A stretch of 45,434 bases of DNA from Pelotomaculum sp. PtaU1.Bin035 (GTDB lineage Bacteria; Bacillota; Desulfotomaculia; Desulfotomaculales; Pelotomaculaceae). The first letter of the stretch is position 1; each line of letters opens with the position of its first letter. Positions 17,206-26,934 of the stretch are shown piece after piece. The position numbers were made by a program, and so were the translations under genes. A model generated the notes under the pieces. The model did no database searches and was not told the origin of the DNA. It saw nothing but the letters and a program-made list of their open reading frames with translations. The stretch lies in assembly GCA_002067965.1 (NCBI GenBank), contig MVRN01000108.1, forward strand, positions 1-45,434, given 5' to 3'.

Positions 17206-18342
17206 TTAATTGACTTTCAGCAGCACCGCCATACTACCCTCTTCTGACCGGATTTCGGCTAAATCATAGCCGTGCAAAAAGCCTCCGAAATCTACCGTCA
17301 ACTCCCGTTCCGTAAAGATAAAGTCCAGCGCCTCCCGGCTCACGGGCAACCCGGCCAGGTAAATTCGCCCGGGCCGAAAACTTACTTTTCCTCCCGGGCC
17401 CGGCACCAGGACTCCATCCATCCTAAAGCCGGCGCCGCCAGAAACATCCTGTCCGGAAATAGTGAACTGGCCCGGTGCGTTGCGCACCAAAAATCCGGCC
17501 GGGTCACCGTCTCCCTTATTAAACAATTTCTCGTTAATCTGCAGGTCGCTAAATTCAAAACCCAGTTCCTTGTCCGTAAGCAAAAGTTTGTCGGGCGCGA
17601 GACTGTCCCATGGAAGCGCGTTAAGGTGTTCTATGAAGTACCGCAGTGAATTCAAAGAACCACTCCAGAAAGTTTCCGACTGGATAACCCGGCTGGCAAG
17701 GTCCCCGGCCTCCCGCCTCAAGCCGTTTAGAAATTCCTCCCGGCCCGCCCTGGATTTTTCCATTTCTCTCAGTTTCCAGGCCAACTCCCCGTTCCTTGCC
17801 GACAGTTCGGCCTGTGCCAGCCTGCACGCCGAGACCTGCTCCTGTATACGGGCGGTAAGGTCGCTCAACTCACCAAGAACTCTTACCTGTTCTGCAATAA
17901 TTATCTTTATTACTTCGGCCCTTTCCACAAATTCATTAAAATTAGCAGCTTCCAACACTACCTCCAGGTAAGATACCGGGCCGTAACGGTATAGCAGATT
18001 TACCCACCGGCCCAATTTCTCAACTCCTTCATCCCGGCGCGCGCGGCTTTCCGCCAGGGCGGCCTCAGCTGCGGCCGCAGAGCGCTCCAACACCGGGATC
18101 TCCTTCCGCAACCGTTCCTGTTCCTGCCTGGCAGCCTCTATTTTAACATCCCAGGCCAGCAATTCGGCTGCCAGTTCCTCCTCCCTCTCCACCAGGCCGG
18201 CCTGATCGGCCAAAACGCTCCCCCGCTCTTCCAGGAACACAATCCCGGGGACACCTTCGCCGGCCGCCCGGCTACCGCCGTTATGCAGACAGGTACAGAG
18301 GCCGATAATAATTGTTGCCGCGATTATAATGAAATTGCGCAT
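17206..18342 (-). CDS. Secreted coiled-coil protein, PcsB/CwlO-like N-terminal domain
   Basis: A roughly 378-residue exported protein. A signal peptide (about 1-27) is followed by a long coiled coil rich in Glu, Ala and Arg (about 40-240). The segment LYRYGPVSYLEVVLEAANF then VERAEVIKIII matches the PcsB-type coiled-coil domain of peptidoglycan hydrolase regulators. The C-terminal part (about 240-378) is beta-rich and is neither CHAP nor NlpC/P60, so no hydrolase activity is evident. GTG 18345 and ATG 18342 are adjacent starts; ATG is chosen. It begins six bases after the galE stop and is likely co-transcribed with it. A role in cell-wall organisation is inference. Confidence 0.75.
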   Translation of the reverse strand: MRNFIIIAATIIIGLCTCLHNGGSRAAGEGVPGIVFLEERGSVLADQAGLVEREEELAAELLAWDVKIEAARQEQERLRKEIPVLERSAAAAEAALAESRARRDEGVEKLGRWVNLLYRYGPVSYLEVVLEAANFNEFVERAEVIKIIIAEQVRVLGELSDLTARIQEQVSACRLAQAELSARNGELAWKLREMEKSRAGREEFLNGLRREAGDLASRVIQSETFWSGSLNSLRYFIEHLNALPWDSLAPDKLLLTDKELGFEFSDLQINEKLFNKGDGDPAGFLVRNAPGQFTISGQDVSGGAGFRMDGVLVPGPGGKVSFRPGRIYLAGLPVSREALDFIFTERELTVDFGGFLHGYDLAEIRSEEGSMAVLLKVN

Positions 18343-18348
18343 CACTTC

Positions 18349-19335
18349 TTAGTCTCTAAAGCCGCCGGGATGGCCGCGGTGCCAAAGCCAGGCTGTCTCT
18401 ATGATGTCCCGCAGTCCGGCGAAACGGGGCCGCCAGTTCAACTCACCCTTAATTTTATCTGACCCGGCCACCAGAACCGCCGGGTCTCCCTGGCGCCGCT
18501 CCGCATAGCTCACCTTGACGGGCCTGCCCACCACATATTCGGCGGCCCTGACCACGTCCAGAACGGAGTAACCGCTGCCGTTTCCCAGATTATAAACCTT
18601 TGAAGGAGCCCCGGCAGCCATCGCCTCAAGGGCCAGGATATGGGCGTCGGCCAGGTCGTTGACGTGGATATAGTCCCTGACACAGGTACCGTCCGGGGTC
18701 GGATAATCAGAGCCGAAAATCTCCAGACAAGGCATTAGCCCCAGGGCCGTTTTCAACACCAGAGGGATTAGGTGGGTTTCCGGTTCGTGGTCCTCCCCGA
18801 TGTCACCGGCCGGGTCAGCGCCGGCGGCGTTAAAATAACGCAGGGAAGCGTAGCGCAATCCGTAGGCGTCCTCATACCAGCGCATCGCTCCCTCCAGGGC
18901 CAGCTTGGTTGCCCCGTAAGGGTTAGTCGGAACAGCCGGGTGCTCCTCCGGAATCGGGACTTCCCGCGGCTCCCCGTATACAGCCGCAGTTGACGAAAAG
19001 ACCAGGTAACGCACACTGGATTCCACGATTGCGTCCAGGAGCGACAATCCATTTACCACATTATTGCGGTAGTAGCCGGACGGCTGGCGAACCGACTCGC
19101 CTACCAGGCTGCTGGCGGCAAAATGCATCACCGCCTCAACATCATACTTCGCAAAAAGCTTTTTTAACAAATCCCTGTCGGCCGTTTCCCCCTCTATCAG
19201 TTCAACACCTTTTACTGCCGCCCTGTGGCCTTTGGACAGGTTGTCAAGCACCACCACCCGGTGATTTCTATTGATTAGTTCCCGGACGGTGTGGCTGCCG
19301 ATGTAACCCGCGCCCCCGGTAACCAGGATATTCAC
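18349..19335 (-). CDS. galE: UDP-glucose 4-epimerase
   Basis: Short-chain dehydrogenase-type epimerase interconverting UDP-glucose and UDP-galactose. The NAD-binding GGAGYIG is at the N-terminus, the catalytic SSTAAVYG and YxxxK (Tyr140, Lys144) are present, and RYFNAAGADPAG and DYIHVNDLADAH are classical GalE signatures. The start is set to GTG 19335, giving MNILVTGGAGYIGSH, because AGGAGG lies eight bases upstream; GTG 19344 overlaps that site. About 328 residues, the usual size. Confidence 0.94.
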   Translation of the reverse strand: MNILVTGGAGYIGSHTVRELINRNHRVVVLDNLSKGHRAAVKGVELIEGETADRDLLKKLFAKYDVEAVMHFAASSLVGESVRQPSGYYRNNVVNGLSLLDAIVESSVRYLVFSSTAAVYGEPREVPIPEEHPAVPTNPYGATKLALEGAMRWYEDAYGLRYASLRYFNAAGADPAGDIGEDHEPETHLIPLVLKTALGLMPCLEIFGSDYPTPDGTCVRDYIHVNDLADAHILALEAMAAGAPSKVYNLGNGSGYSVLDVVRAAEYVVGRPVKVSYAERRQGDPAVLVAGSDKIKGELNWRPRFAGLRDIIETAWLWHRGHPGGFRD

Positions 19336-19367
19336 ATTCGCCACCTCCTAATTGCTATATATTTCCA

Positions 19368-19376
19368 ATTATAGCA
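19368..19376 (-). promoter_or_regulatory. Extended -10 promoter of galE
   Basis: On the - strand the site reads TGCTATAAT, an exact extended -10 box, about 32 bases upstream of the galE start. The -35 region is weak (TGTTCA). Confidence 0.5.
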
Positions 19377-19615
19377 TACTCATTCCGGATTGAACAGACA
19401 AAAATAATGGACCCTTCCGGCATTGGTTTCTTCACCACTTTCTTTGTCTATACCTATATTGTATTTTACTCATCGTACTATACAATAATAATACAGGCAA
19501 AATATTTTGGAAATTTTTATCTCATAAAATATAGGTATAAAATTTATTCCGGACCGCTGGAGGACTTATTAGTTTTTCAAAAGAAACGCTTAAGAAAATG
19601 ATTGAGAGGCACGAA

Positions 19616-20911
19616 ATGGGCGGACAAAAAAGAAATCTGCCGGACGTCCTGGTTATCGGCGGCGGCCCGGCCGGTATGTTTGCGGCCGCGGCCGCTTCTT
19701 TCGCAGGAGCGAAGGTAATGTTACTGGAAAAAAATGAGCGCCTGGGCCGAAAAATGAGCATTACCGGGGGTGGCCGGGGCAATTTGACCAATACTGCTTC
19801 CCTGCATGATTTTATAAAAAACATCCCGGGGAACGGCAAGTATCTATTTAGCGTATTGACCCGCTTTTCCAACAACGACTGTATGAAATTTTTCAAAAGC
19901 CTGGGAGTGCCTACTAAACAGAAGGAATATGGCCGCGTGTTTCCGGTTCGCGAGCAGGCCGGCGAGGTAGTGAAAATCCTGAAGGAACATTTATTAACAT
20001 CAGGAGTGAATATTCATTACCTGGCCAGAGGGACAGAATTATTATTTAGTGGCTGCCAGTGCCAGGGGGTCAGGACCGCGGACACACGCACATATCACAG
20101 TAAAACGGTAATTATTGCCACCGGCGGGGCTTCTTATCCCCAAACCGGCTCAACTGGAGACGGGTATCGGTTGGCGCGGCAAGCCGGCCACCGGATTACC
20201 CCATTACTTCCCGGCCTGGCGCCTCTGTGCGTTGCAGACCAGCAAATATGCAGGCAATTAATGGGATTGTCTGTTACGAATATCATGCTCACTTTAATTA
20301 CTTCCGGAGGCAAAAAAGTTGATTCCGAGCAGGGAGATATTATTTTTACTCACTTTGGCATTTCCGGGCCGGCCACGCTAAGGTTGAGCAGGGTAGTATC
20401 GGAACAAACCGCTGCCGGCAATAACAACCAGCACTTATTGTTGGATATTTTACCGGATATGGACGAGGGCCATTTGGCAGGCAAATTGTTATCCATGGCC
20501 ATAAATCAGCCCCAAAAATCCTTGCTTAATTTACTTAAACAGTTGTTTCCCGGCCGGCTGGCAGCCATATTCATCAAAACGCTTCAAGTGGACGGGCGTA
20601 AAAGGTCCGGTGAAACTGGCAAAGAACTCTGGCGCGAAGCCGCCCGTTTAATAAAACATCTGCCGGTTACTATTACCGGTGCCAGGCCGCTGGCTGAAGC
20701 AATGGTCACTGTCGGCGGGATAGAAACACGGGAGATCGACCCCCGCACAATGGCTTCGCGGCTGGCCGGCGGGCTGTATTTTGCCGGTGAGGTGATCGAC
20801 GTCGACGCTTTTACCGGCGGGTTTAATATGCAAATAGCTTTTTCCACAGGCTGGATAGCCGGGCTGTCGGCTGCCGAAAAAGCCGGTTCTCTTATTGCAA
20901 ATTTAGAATAA
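19616..20911 (+). CDS. BaiN/HI0933-family FAD-dependent oxidoreductase
   Basis: Flavoprotein of the HI0933/YhiN/BaiN family. The dinucleotide fold VLVIGGGPAGMFAAAAAS with acidic LLEKNERLGRK lies at the N-terminus, followed by the family signature SITGGGRGNLTN. The second nucleotide-binding motif is VIIATGGASYPQTGSTGDGY, and the C-terminal FAD motif is AEAMVTVGGIE with GLYFAGEVIDVDAFTGGFNMQ. The frame is open from ATG 19598, but ATG 19616 has GAGAGG seven bases upstream and is preferred. It is divergent from galE and monocistronic. Substrates of the family are poorly defined. Confidence 0.9.
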   Translation: MGGQKRNLPDVLVIGGGPAGMFAAAAASFAGAKVMLLEKNERLGRKMSITGGGRGNLTNTASLHDFIKNIPGNGKYLFSVLTRFSNNDCMKFFKSLGVPTKQKEYGRVFPVREQAGEVVKILKEHLLTSGVNIHYLARGTELLFSGCQCQGVRTADTRTYHSKTVIIATGGASYPQTGSTGDGYRLARQAGHRITPLLPGLAPLCVADQQICRQLMGLSVTNIMLTLITSGGKKVDSEQGDIIFTHFGISGPATLRLSRVVSEQTAAGNNNQHLLLDILPDMDEGHLAGKLLSMAINQPQKSLLNLLKQLFPGRLAAIFIKTLQVDGRKRSGETGKELWREAARLIKHLPVTITGARPLAEAMVTVGGIETREIDPRTMASRLAGGLYFAGEVIDVDAFTGGFNMQIAFSTGWIAGLSAAEKAGSLIANLE

Positions 20912-20986
20912 ACATTACTCTTGTTGAAAAATTAATAACCATTTGGTGGCAACCATTTATAAAAAATACTTAATTATTGTTAATTG

Positions 20987-20995
20987 TGTTATGAT
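20987..20995 (+). promoter_or_regulatory. Extended -10 promoter of the RNA helicase gene
   Basis: TGTTATGAT matches TGnTATAAT with one change. Transcription would start near 21002, leaving a leader of about 100 bases that can form a long-range AAACGC/GCGTTT pairing. Long leaders are common for cold-induced helicase genes; regulation here is inference. Confidence 0.45.
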
Positions 20996-21103
20996 AGAAG
21001 TTGAAAGTAAATAAACGCGAAAAGCCGGAATCATCTCGCGGCCTTAACAGATAAGTATCAAAGGCGTTTGAAAGTTTCCGCTTTTAAGGAGAAATTAACA
21101 ATA

Positions 21104-22537
21104 ATGACCACATTTAATGAATTGGGTTTGAGTCAGCCGGTGGCTAGATCAATAAGCAATATGGGTTTTGAAGAAGCGACTCCCATCCAGGAACAGACCA
21201 TTCCTCTCGCCATGGACGGCAGAGATCTGATCGGACAAGCTCATACCGGAACCGGAAAAACAGCGGCTTTCGGGATACCCCTAGTGGAGAGATTTGCTAT
21301 AAACCCGGGATATATCCAGGGAATCGTGATCACTCCGACCCGGGAATTAGCTGTCCAAGTGGCCGAGGAGTTAAACAGGATCGGGCAGTTTAAAGGTATA
21401 CGCACATTGCCGATATATGGTGGGCAGGATATTAACCGGCAAATCAACGCGCTCAGGAAAAACCCCCAAATTATCGTAGGGACTCCGGGGCGTTTGATGG
21501 ACCATATGAGGCGCAAGACGGTCCGCCTCCATCAAGTAAAAATGGTCGTCCTGGATGAGGCTGATGAGATGCTCAATATGGGCTTCATTGAGGATATTGA
21601 AGCTATCCTGCAGGAGACTCCCGAAGAGCGCCAGACATTGCTTTTCTCAGCAACGATACCAAGGCCGATCCAGGCGCTGGCCCAGAGGTTCATGTTGAAC
21701 CCCGAGGTCGTCAGGATCAATGTAAAGGAAGTCACTGTCTCCAACACCGAGCAATATTACCTGGAGCTCCAGGAGAAACAGAAATTTGATGTCCTCTGCC
21801 GCCTGCTGGATATCCAGTCGCCGTCTTCGGCCATTATCTTCGGCCGGACCAAACGGCGGGTGGACGAGCTTTATGAAGCCTTGAACAAGCGTGGCTATTC
21901 TGCGGAAGGGATCCACGGCGACCTGACCCAGGCCAAGCGGGACAGCGTGTTGCGGCAGTTTAAAGAAGGCACTGTCGAAGTGCTGGCGGCGACTGATGTG
22001 GCCGCCAGGGGACTGGATATCAGCGGGGTGACCCATGTCTACAACTTTGATATACCGCAGGACCCGGACAGTTACGTCCACCGGATCGGCCGCACCGGCC
22101 GGCTGGGAAAACCGGGCCAGGCCGTTACCTTTGTCACACCGCGGGAAATAAGTCTCTTAAGAATAATTGAAAGCACTGCCAAGCGAAAAATAACCCGCAT
22201 TCCCGCTCCTACAATCAACGAGGCGATAATCGGCCAGCAGCGCTTGGCCGTAGAAAAGTTGCTGCGGGTTGTTGAAGAGGAAGATACTGTGCAATACAAG
22301 AGGCTGGCCGAGGATCTGCTGGAAAAAACCGATTCAGTCGCCCTGCTCTCGGCAGCATTGAAAATGCTCACGAAAGAACCTGACCTGACCCCCGTGCAAT
22401 TGACGGAAGAAGCTCCGCTCAAGATGAAAAAAGCAAGAAACGCAAAGTTTGAACAAAGAGGATACCGTAGAGAAAACAATGGCCCAAGGGGAGTCAACCG
22501 GCGGCGGGACCGGGAACAGGGAAAACGGTCACGGTAA
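21104..22537 (+). CDS. DEAD-box ATP-dependent RNA helicase (CshA-like)
   Basis: RNA helicase used in ribosome assembly and mRNA decay. The Q motif is [13 protein letters not shown], motif I AHTGTGKT (46-53), Ia PTRELA, Ib GTPGR, II DEAD (151-154), III SAT, and [10 protein letters not shown]. The C-terminus is a basic Arg/Lys/Gly tail. The frame is open from 21068, but ATG 21104 is chosen since AAGGAG lies nine bases upstream and it gives the normal [10 protein letters not shown] start. About 477 residues, as in CshA. Confidence 0.94.
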   Translation: MTTFNELGLSQPVARSISNMGFEEATPIQEQTIPLAMDGRDLIGQAHTGTGKTAAFGIPLVERFAINPGYIQGIVITPTRELAVQVAEELNRIGQFKGIRTLPIYGGQDINRQINALRKNPQIIVGTPGRLMDHMRRKTVRLHQVKMVVLDEADEMLNMGFIEDIEAILQETPEERQTLLFSATIPRPIQALAQRFMLNPEVVRINVKEVTVSNTEQYYLELQEKQKFDVLCRLLDIQSPSSAIIFGRTKRRVDELYEALNKRGYSAEGIHGDLTQAKRDSVLRQFKEGTVEVLAATDVAARGLDISGVTHVYNFDIPQDPDSYVHRIGRTGRLGKPGQAVTFVTPREISLLRIIESTAKRKITRIPAPTINEAIIGQQRLAVEKLLRVVEEEDTVQYKRLAEDLLEKTDSVALLSAALKMLTKEPDLTPVQLTEEAPLKMKKARNAKFEQRGYRRENNGPRGVNRRRDREQGKRSR

Positions 22538-22591
22538 CCCCCAGCTCATTCGTTCAGATAATAGGTTCAATCCGTTATAAAACTTGCCAGG

Positions 22592-22624
22592 CCGGCCAGT
22601 ACCGGACTGGCGGGTTTTCTTCTT
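22592..22624 (+). terminator. Terminator after the RNA helicase gene
   Basis: CCGGCCAG and CTGGCGGG form a stem with one mismatch and a seven-base loop, followed by TTTTCTTCTT. Confidence 0.65.
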
Positions 22625-22698
22625 ATGGAGGCAAGAGAAGTGTCTCCCTGTCTCACAAGGTTGTCATCTCAAAAATCACAGGCAAGTGAGGTATCAAC

Positions 22699-23856
22699 AT
22701 GGCCGGGGTTGAATTGATTGCTACCGCCACATTTGGTTTAGAAGCAGTGGTTGCGCGAGAGGTCCGGGAACTGGGCTATGATAAGGTAACCGTTGAAAAT
22801 GGCAAGGTAACTTTCAAGGCCGGTGAAAGCGCCATTTGCCGCGCCAACCTATGGCTGCGCAGCGCGGACCGGGTGCTCGTCAAAATGGGAGAATTCCCGG
22901 CCTGCTCTTTTGAGGAGCTTTTTGAAAAAACCAAGGCGTTGCCTTGGCCGGAATGGCTCCCGGAAGACGCCAATTTTCCGGTGCAAGGCAAGTCGGTCAA
23001 TTCTAAGCTTTTCAGTGTTTCCGATTGCCAGGCCATCGTTAAAAAAGCGGTGGTTGAAAGGATGAAACAGCAATACCACCGGTACTGGTTTGAGGAAACC
23101 GGCCCCCGTTACGCTATCGAAGTAGCTCTTCTGAAAGACGTGGCAACTCTGACCATTGACACCAGCGGCGCAGGCCTGCACAAGCGCGGCTACCGCAAAC
23201 TGGCCAGCCCTGCGCCACTGAAGGAAACCCTGGCTGCCGCCATGATCAGCCTGACCCGCTGGCACCCGGACTTGGCGCTGATTGACCCCTTGTGCGGCTC
23301 GGGAACCATCCCCATTGAAGCAGCCCTGGCCGGCCTTAACCTGGCGCCGGGCTTAAAGCGGGTATTTGCCGCCGAAAAATGGCCGGCCATACCTGCCCGG
23401 CTATGGCAAATAGCCCGTCAGGAAGCGGAAGACACGGCCCTCCGCCATGAGAAATTAACAATCCGTGGCACGGATATCGATAAAGATGTCCTCAGCCTGG
23501 CCCGGTATCATGCCCGCCTCGCAGGCGTGGAAAAACAGATCCACTGGCAGCAATTGCCGGTCGCCGAGTTGCGGGCACGGCAAAATTACGGGTACATTAT
23601 CTGCAACCCTCCTTACGGGCAGCGCCTGGAAGACATCCCGGCCGTAGAACGTCTCTACCGGGAAATGGGGCGGGTTTTTAAAACCTTGGACACATGGTCA
23701 TTTTATGTACTGACCGCCCACCGCGATTTCGAGAAACTGTTCGGACGGTGGGCGGATAAAAAGCGCAAGCTGTATAACGGAAGGATCCAGTGCAACTACT
23801 ATCAGTTCTTCGGCCCCAGGCAACCCCGGCGGGACACAAGATCCACCAATCCGTAA
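22699..23856 (+). CDS. RlmL/YpsC-like 23S rRNA (guanine-N2) methyltransferase
   Basis: SAM-dependent RNA methyltransferase with an N-terminal ferredoxin-like/THUMP region (about 1-155) and a Rossmann methyltransferase domain. The SAM loop is DPLCGSGTIPIEAAL, the second acidic motif is IRGTDIDKDVLSLAR, and the catalytic motif is NPPYGQRL. Its 385 residues match the short YpsC form found in Firmicutes rather than the fused RlmKL of Escherichia coli. GAGGT lies seven bases before ATG 22699. The exact target base is not shown by the sequence. Confidence 0.9.
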   Translation: MAGVELIATATFGLEAVVAREVRELGYDKVTVENGKVTFKAGESAICRANLWLRSADRVLVKMGEFPACSFEELFEKTKALPWPEWLPEDANFPVQGKSVNSKLFSVSDCQAIVKKAVVERMKQQYHRYWFEETGPRYAIEVALLKDVATLTIDTSGAGLHKRGYRKLASPAPLKETLAAAMISLTRWHPDLALIDPLCGSGTIPIEAALAGLNLAPGLKRVFAAEKWPAIPARLWQIARQEAEDTALRHEKLTIRGTDIDKDVLSLARYHARLAGVEKQIHWQQLPVAELRARQNYGYIICNPPYGQRLEDIPAVERLYREMGRVFKTLDTWSFYVLTAHRDFEKLFGRWADKKRKLYNGRIQCNYYQFFGPRQPRRDTRSTNP

Positions 23857-23986
23857 ACAACACCAACGCCTATGAAAGTGAGCGGATTCGCGGCTATTGG
23901 AAGAACCGGCGGAAGACGTTTGCCTGTCCGGCCCCAAATACGCCGTGGAGGAAGCGGCCGCCCGCCATAGCGGGGCAATAGGTTAT

Positions 23987-25945
23987 TTATTTTTGCAATT
24001 CCGGAAGTATATTTTGATAATAATCCAGTGATTCCGGATTGGCCAAAGCATCCCTGTTCGTAACCGGCAAACCATTAACAATGTTCGTAACCGAGCTTTC
24101 CACTTTTTTCATATTCATGGTATAAGGTATATCCGGCACTTCAATTATCAGGGAAGGGACATGACGAGGCGAGGCATTGTCGCGCAAGGCTTTTTTGATC
24201 CTATTTTTTAAATCATCTGTTAGATTATATCCCGCCGCTAGTTTCACAAAAAGGATGACCCGCTGATCTTCCTGCCAGTTCTGACCTATGGCCAGGCTAT
24301 CCGCGATTTCCTCAAATTTTTCGACCTGGTTATATATTTCAGCCGTGCCTATACGCACCCCGGAAGGTTTTAAAACAGCATCGGAACGTCCATAGAAAGT
24401 TATACCTCCCGTATCCCCGTGCACCACGATGTAATCACCATGCCGCCATACGCCGGGGTATACGTTAAAGTACGCGTTTTTATACTTTTCATTTTCAGGG
24501 TCGTTCCAAAAATAAAGAGGCATGGAGGGAGCGTGAGCTTCGCAGACCAGTTCTCCCTGCTGATCAAAGACAGGCTTGCCTTGATCGTCATAGGCCAATA
24601 CTTTCATTCCCAAACCCGGCGCCTGTAATTCACCGGCGTACACCGGGATAATCGGGCTGCCTATGGCAAAGCAGCCATTTATATCCGTACCGCCGGCGAT
24701 GGAGTTAAAATGCAGGTCTGATTTAATATCCCGGTAAACGTATTCAAATCCCTCGGCTGAAAGGGCTGATCCGGTCTGGGATATTTCTTTTAATGATGAT
24801 AAGTCGTAAGCCTCTCCGGGTTTAATACCTTCGCTTTTCAAGAAATGCAGATAACTGGCGCTGGTGCCGAACACAGTGATTTTTTCATCCTGGATTAATT
24901 TCCACATGGCGCCTGAATCAGGATAATTGGGGTTGCCGTCATACAACACTATTGTGGCCCCCGCGGCCAGGGAGCTGTTTAACCAGTTCCACATCATCCA
25001 ACTGCATGTTGTTACATAGAATATTATATCTTCGCGTTTCAGATCACTATGCAATATTAGTTCTTTTAGATGATTAATAAGAATCCCGCCGGCTCCTTGC
25101 ACCATACATTTGGGCTTGCCGGTTGTCCCGGAAGAGAACATAATAAATACAGGGTGGTCAAACGGCAGTTGTTCAAATTTGATTTCGAGATTGCTTTCCC
25201 CGGAAAGGAAATCGCTGTAATGCACACCGTTGGGAACCTGGCTAAGATCTGGTTTATCTTCGGTATATGACACCACAACTACTTTCTTTAACGTGGGTAT
25301 CCCTTTGGCAATTTCCGCGGCATTGGATAATGAATCAAATTTCTTTCCTTTATAGAAATATCCGTCGGCCGTGAATAAGACTTTCGGTTCAATTTGACCA
25401 AGGCGTTCCAGTGCCGCCCTGGCGCCGATGTCGGTAGCGCAGGACGACCATATTGCTCCGATACTGGCCGTGGCCAGCATGGCAATAACTGTCTCAATTA
25501 AGTTTGGCATATAACCGGAGACACGGTCCCCCGGGGCAATTCCTGTCTCGCGCAGTGACTTGGCCAGGCGCGCCACGGTGTCGTATAGTTCCGCGTAGGT
25601 CATCCTGGCTGATTTCTGGGTTTCTCCTTTAAATATATAGGCTGTCCGGTCATCTCTAAATCTCAATAAGTTCTCCGCGAAATTCAACTTTGCGCCGCTA
25701 AACCATTTTGCGCCGGGAAGCTTCGCCGGATCGTCAACCACCGCGTCGTACCCTTGTGAAGCTTTAATCTCCCCGAATTCCCACATGGCTGCCCAGAAAT
25801 CGGACAGTTTATCAATTGACCAGTTATATAGTTGCTTATAGCTATTAATTTCAAGGCCGTACTTATTATTTACAAAACTAATAAACCTGGTTATGTTGGC
25901 TTGTTTTTTGCGTTCTTCAGTAGGTTCCCAGAGCAGTTTTTTCAT
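23987..25945 (-). CDS. Acetoacetate-CoA ligase
   Basis: Acyl-adenylate-forming enzyme making acetoacetyl-CoA from acetoacetate, CoA and ATP. The N-terminal block (MWEFGEIKASQGYDAV, GAKWFSGAKLNFAENLLRF) is diagnostic of acetoacetyl-CoA synthetases. The P-loop-like A3 motif SSGTTGKPK is at 271-279, the A8 hinge GRSDAVLKPSGVRIG, and the catalytic lysine near 613-614 in YTMNMKKVE. Its 652 residues are normal. GGAGAGG precedes ATG 25945. As last gene of operon 1 it would activate acetoacetate released by the cleavage enzyme or formed directly by carboxylation; a thiolase must be supplied from elsewhere. Confidence 0.92.
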   Translation of the reverse strand: MKKLLWEPTEERKKQANITRFISFVNNKYGLEINSYKQLYNWSIDKLSDFWAAMWEFGEIKASQGYDAVVDDPAKLPGAKWFSGAKLNFAENLLRFRDDRTAYIFKGETQKSARMTYAELYDTVARLAKSLRETGIAPGDRVSGYMPNLIETVIAMLATASIGAIWSSCATDIGARAALERLGQIEPKVLFTADGYFYKGKKFDSLSNAAEIAKGIPTLKKVVVVSYTEDKPDLSQVPNGVHYSDFLSGESNLEIKFEQLPFDHPVFIMFSSGTTGKPKCMVQGAGGILINHLKELILHSDLKREDIIFYVTTCSWMMWNWLNSSLAAGATIVLYDGNPNYPDSGAMWKLIQDEKITVFGTSASYLHFLKSEGIKPGEAYDLSSLKEISQTGSALSAEGFEYVYRDIKSDLHFNSIAGGTDINGCFAIGSPIIPVYAGELQAPGLGMKVLAYDDQGKPVFDQQGELVCEAHAPSMPLYFWNDPENEKYKNAYFNVYPGVWRHGDYIVVHGDTGGITFYGRSDAVLKPSGVRIGTAEIYNQVEKFEEIADSLAIGQNWQEDQRVILFVKLAAGYNLTDDLKNRIKKALRDNASPRHVPSLIIEVPDIPYTMNMKKVESSVTNIVNGLPVTNRDALANPESLDYYQNILPELQK

Positions 25946-25988
25946 AATAATTTTCCTCTCCTTATTTGAAACTTTCCCCTATTTGAAG

Positions 25989-26029
25989 CTTTCCCCTCTA
26001 TCCTGCACCGCGACTGATAGAGGGGAAAG
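25989..26029 (-). promoter_or_regulatory. Intercistronic hairpin between BKACE and the ligase
   Basis: CTTTCCCCTCTATC and its exact complement GATAGAGGGGAAAG form a perfect 14-bp stem with a 13-base loop. No T run follows on the - strand, so it is more likely an RNA-stabilising or processing element than a full terminator. The arm sequence is partly repeated in tandem just after it on the transcript (TTTGAA[A/G]CTTTCCCCT). Confidence 0.6.
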
Positions 26030-26064
26030 TAATAATTGCAATTAATCGAGCTTATGCAGGGATC

Positions 26065-26904
26065 TTACGCTTTCAAGCCCAGCATTTCCCTTGCCTCATC
26101 AGGAGTAGCGATCTCCCGCTGCAGTTCCCGGGCAATTCTGACGGCCCTTTCTACCAGTTGCGCGTTACTGTTTGCTAAAACACCTTTGCTGTAAAAAACA
26201 TTATCTTCAAAACCAACCCGCAGGTTACCTCCTAATAATAAGGAAAGCGTGGTCGCTGGAAGCTGGCTGCTGCCTATTCCTGTCACATTGTAAATAGACC
26301 CGGCAGGCAGTTGATCGATTAAAAACATCAGGGTTTTATGGGAGTATTTAACGGTCCCTTGCATAGCCTTGGTCATATTCAGGACAAAGTTTATATAATA
26401 CGGCTTTTTAAGCAGGTCCTGATCGATAAGGTCCTCCACATTGTGCAACATGGCTTCGTTATATACTTCCATCTCCGGCTTGATGCCGTAATCAAGCATC
26501 TTTTTAGCGGCGTACCTGATATCAGTTTTTGTATTGCTGAAGACGTTTTCTTGTCCCTTCCAATCAGCCACCGCCGTGCCCATATTTAGCGAAGCCATTT
26601 CCGGCCTGGATTCCAGGGATCGCATTCTTTCCTCCACCGACATGCCCGGCGCGCCCCCCGTTGTAGTTTGTGTTATCATGTTGCATTTTGCCCTAACTCC
26701 CGCAATTATTTCCCGGTAAATTTCAGGGTCGCCGGTCGGCCTTCCCTGCGGGTCCCGGGCGTGGATATGAGCAATCGCGGCCCCGGCGTTATAACAATCA
26801 TAAGCCGCTTGAATAATTTCACTTGGTTGTTCCGGCAAATTGGGGTTTGCCTCCTTGCCATGGAAGCCGCCGGTCAGTGACACAGTGATAATTAATTTAT
26901 CCAT
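26065..26904 (-). CDS. Beta-keto acid cleavage enzyme (BKACE/DUF849 family)
   Basis: Zinc enzyme of the family founded by 3-keto-5-aminohexanoate cleavage enzyme. Members exchange a beta-keto acid with acetyl-CoA to give acetoacetate and the matching acyl-CoA. The metal ligands are visible as H46 and H48 in AHIHARD and E232 in VGFEDNVFY. TTTGGAPGMSVEERM and NVTGIGSSQLP are also family motifs. Its 279 residues fit. It lies between the small carboxylase subunit and the ligase, which places it directly after ketone carboxylation. The acyl substrate cannot be read from the sequence. Confidence 0.9.
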   Translation of the reverse strand: MDKLIITVSLTGGFHGKEANPNLPEQPSEIIQAAYDCYNAGAAIAHIHARDPQGRPTGDPEIYREIIAGVRAKCNMITQTTTGGAPGMSVEERMRSLESRPEMASLNMGTAVADWKGQENVFSNTKTDIRYAAKKMLDYGIKPEMEVYNEAMLHNVEDLIDQDLLKKPYYINFVLNMTKAMQGTVKYSHKTLMFLIDQLPAGSIYNVTGIGSSQLPATTLSLLLGGNLRVGFEDNVFYSKGVLANSNAQLVERAVRIARELQREIATPDEAREMLGLKA

Positions 26905-26934
26905 GTTTAACCAACTCCTAATTATTTTGAAACA

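Noticed and set aside
23872-23970. 32-codon + frame after the methyltransferase gene
   Set aside because: No ribosome binding site; basic and Gly-rich content expected from GC-rich filler.
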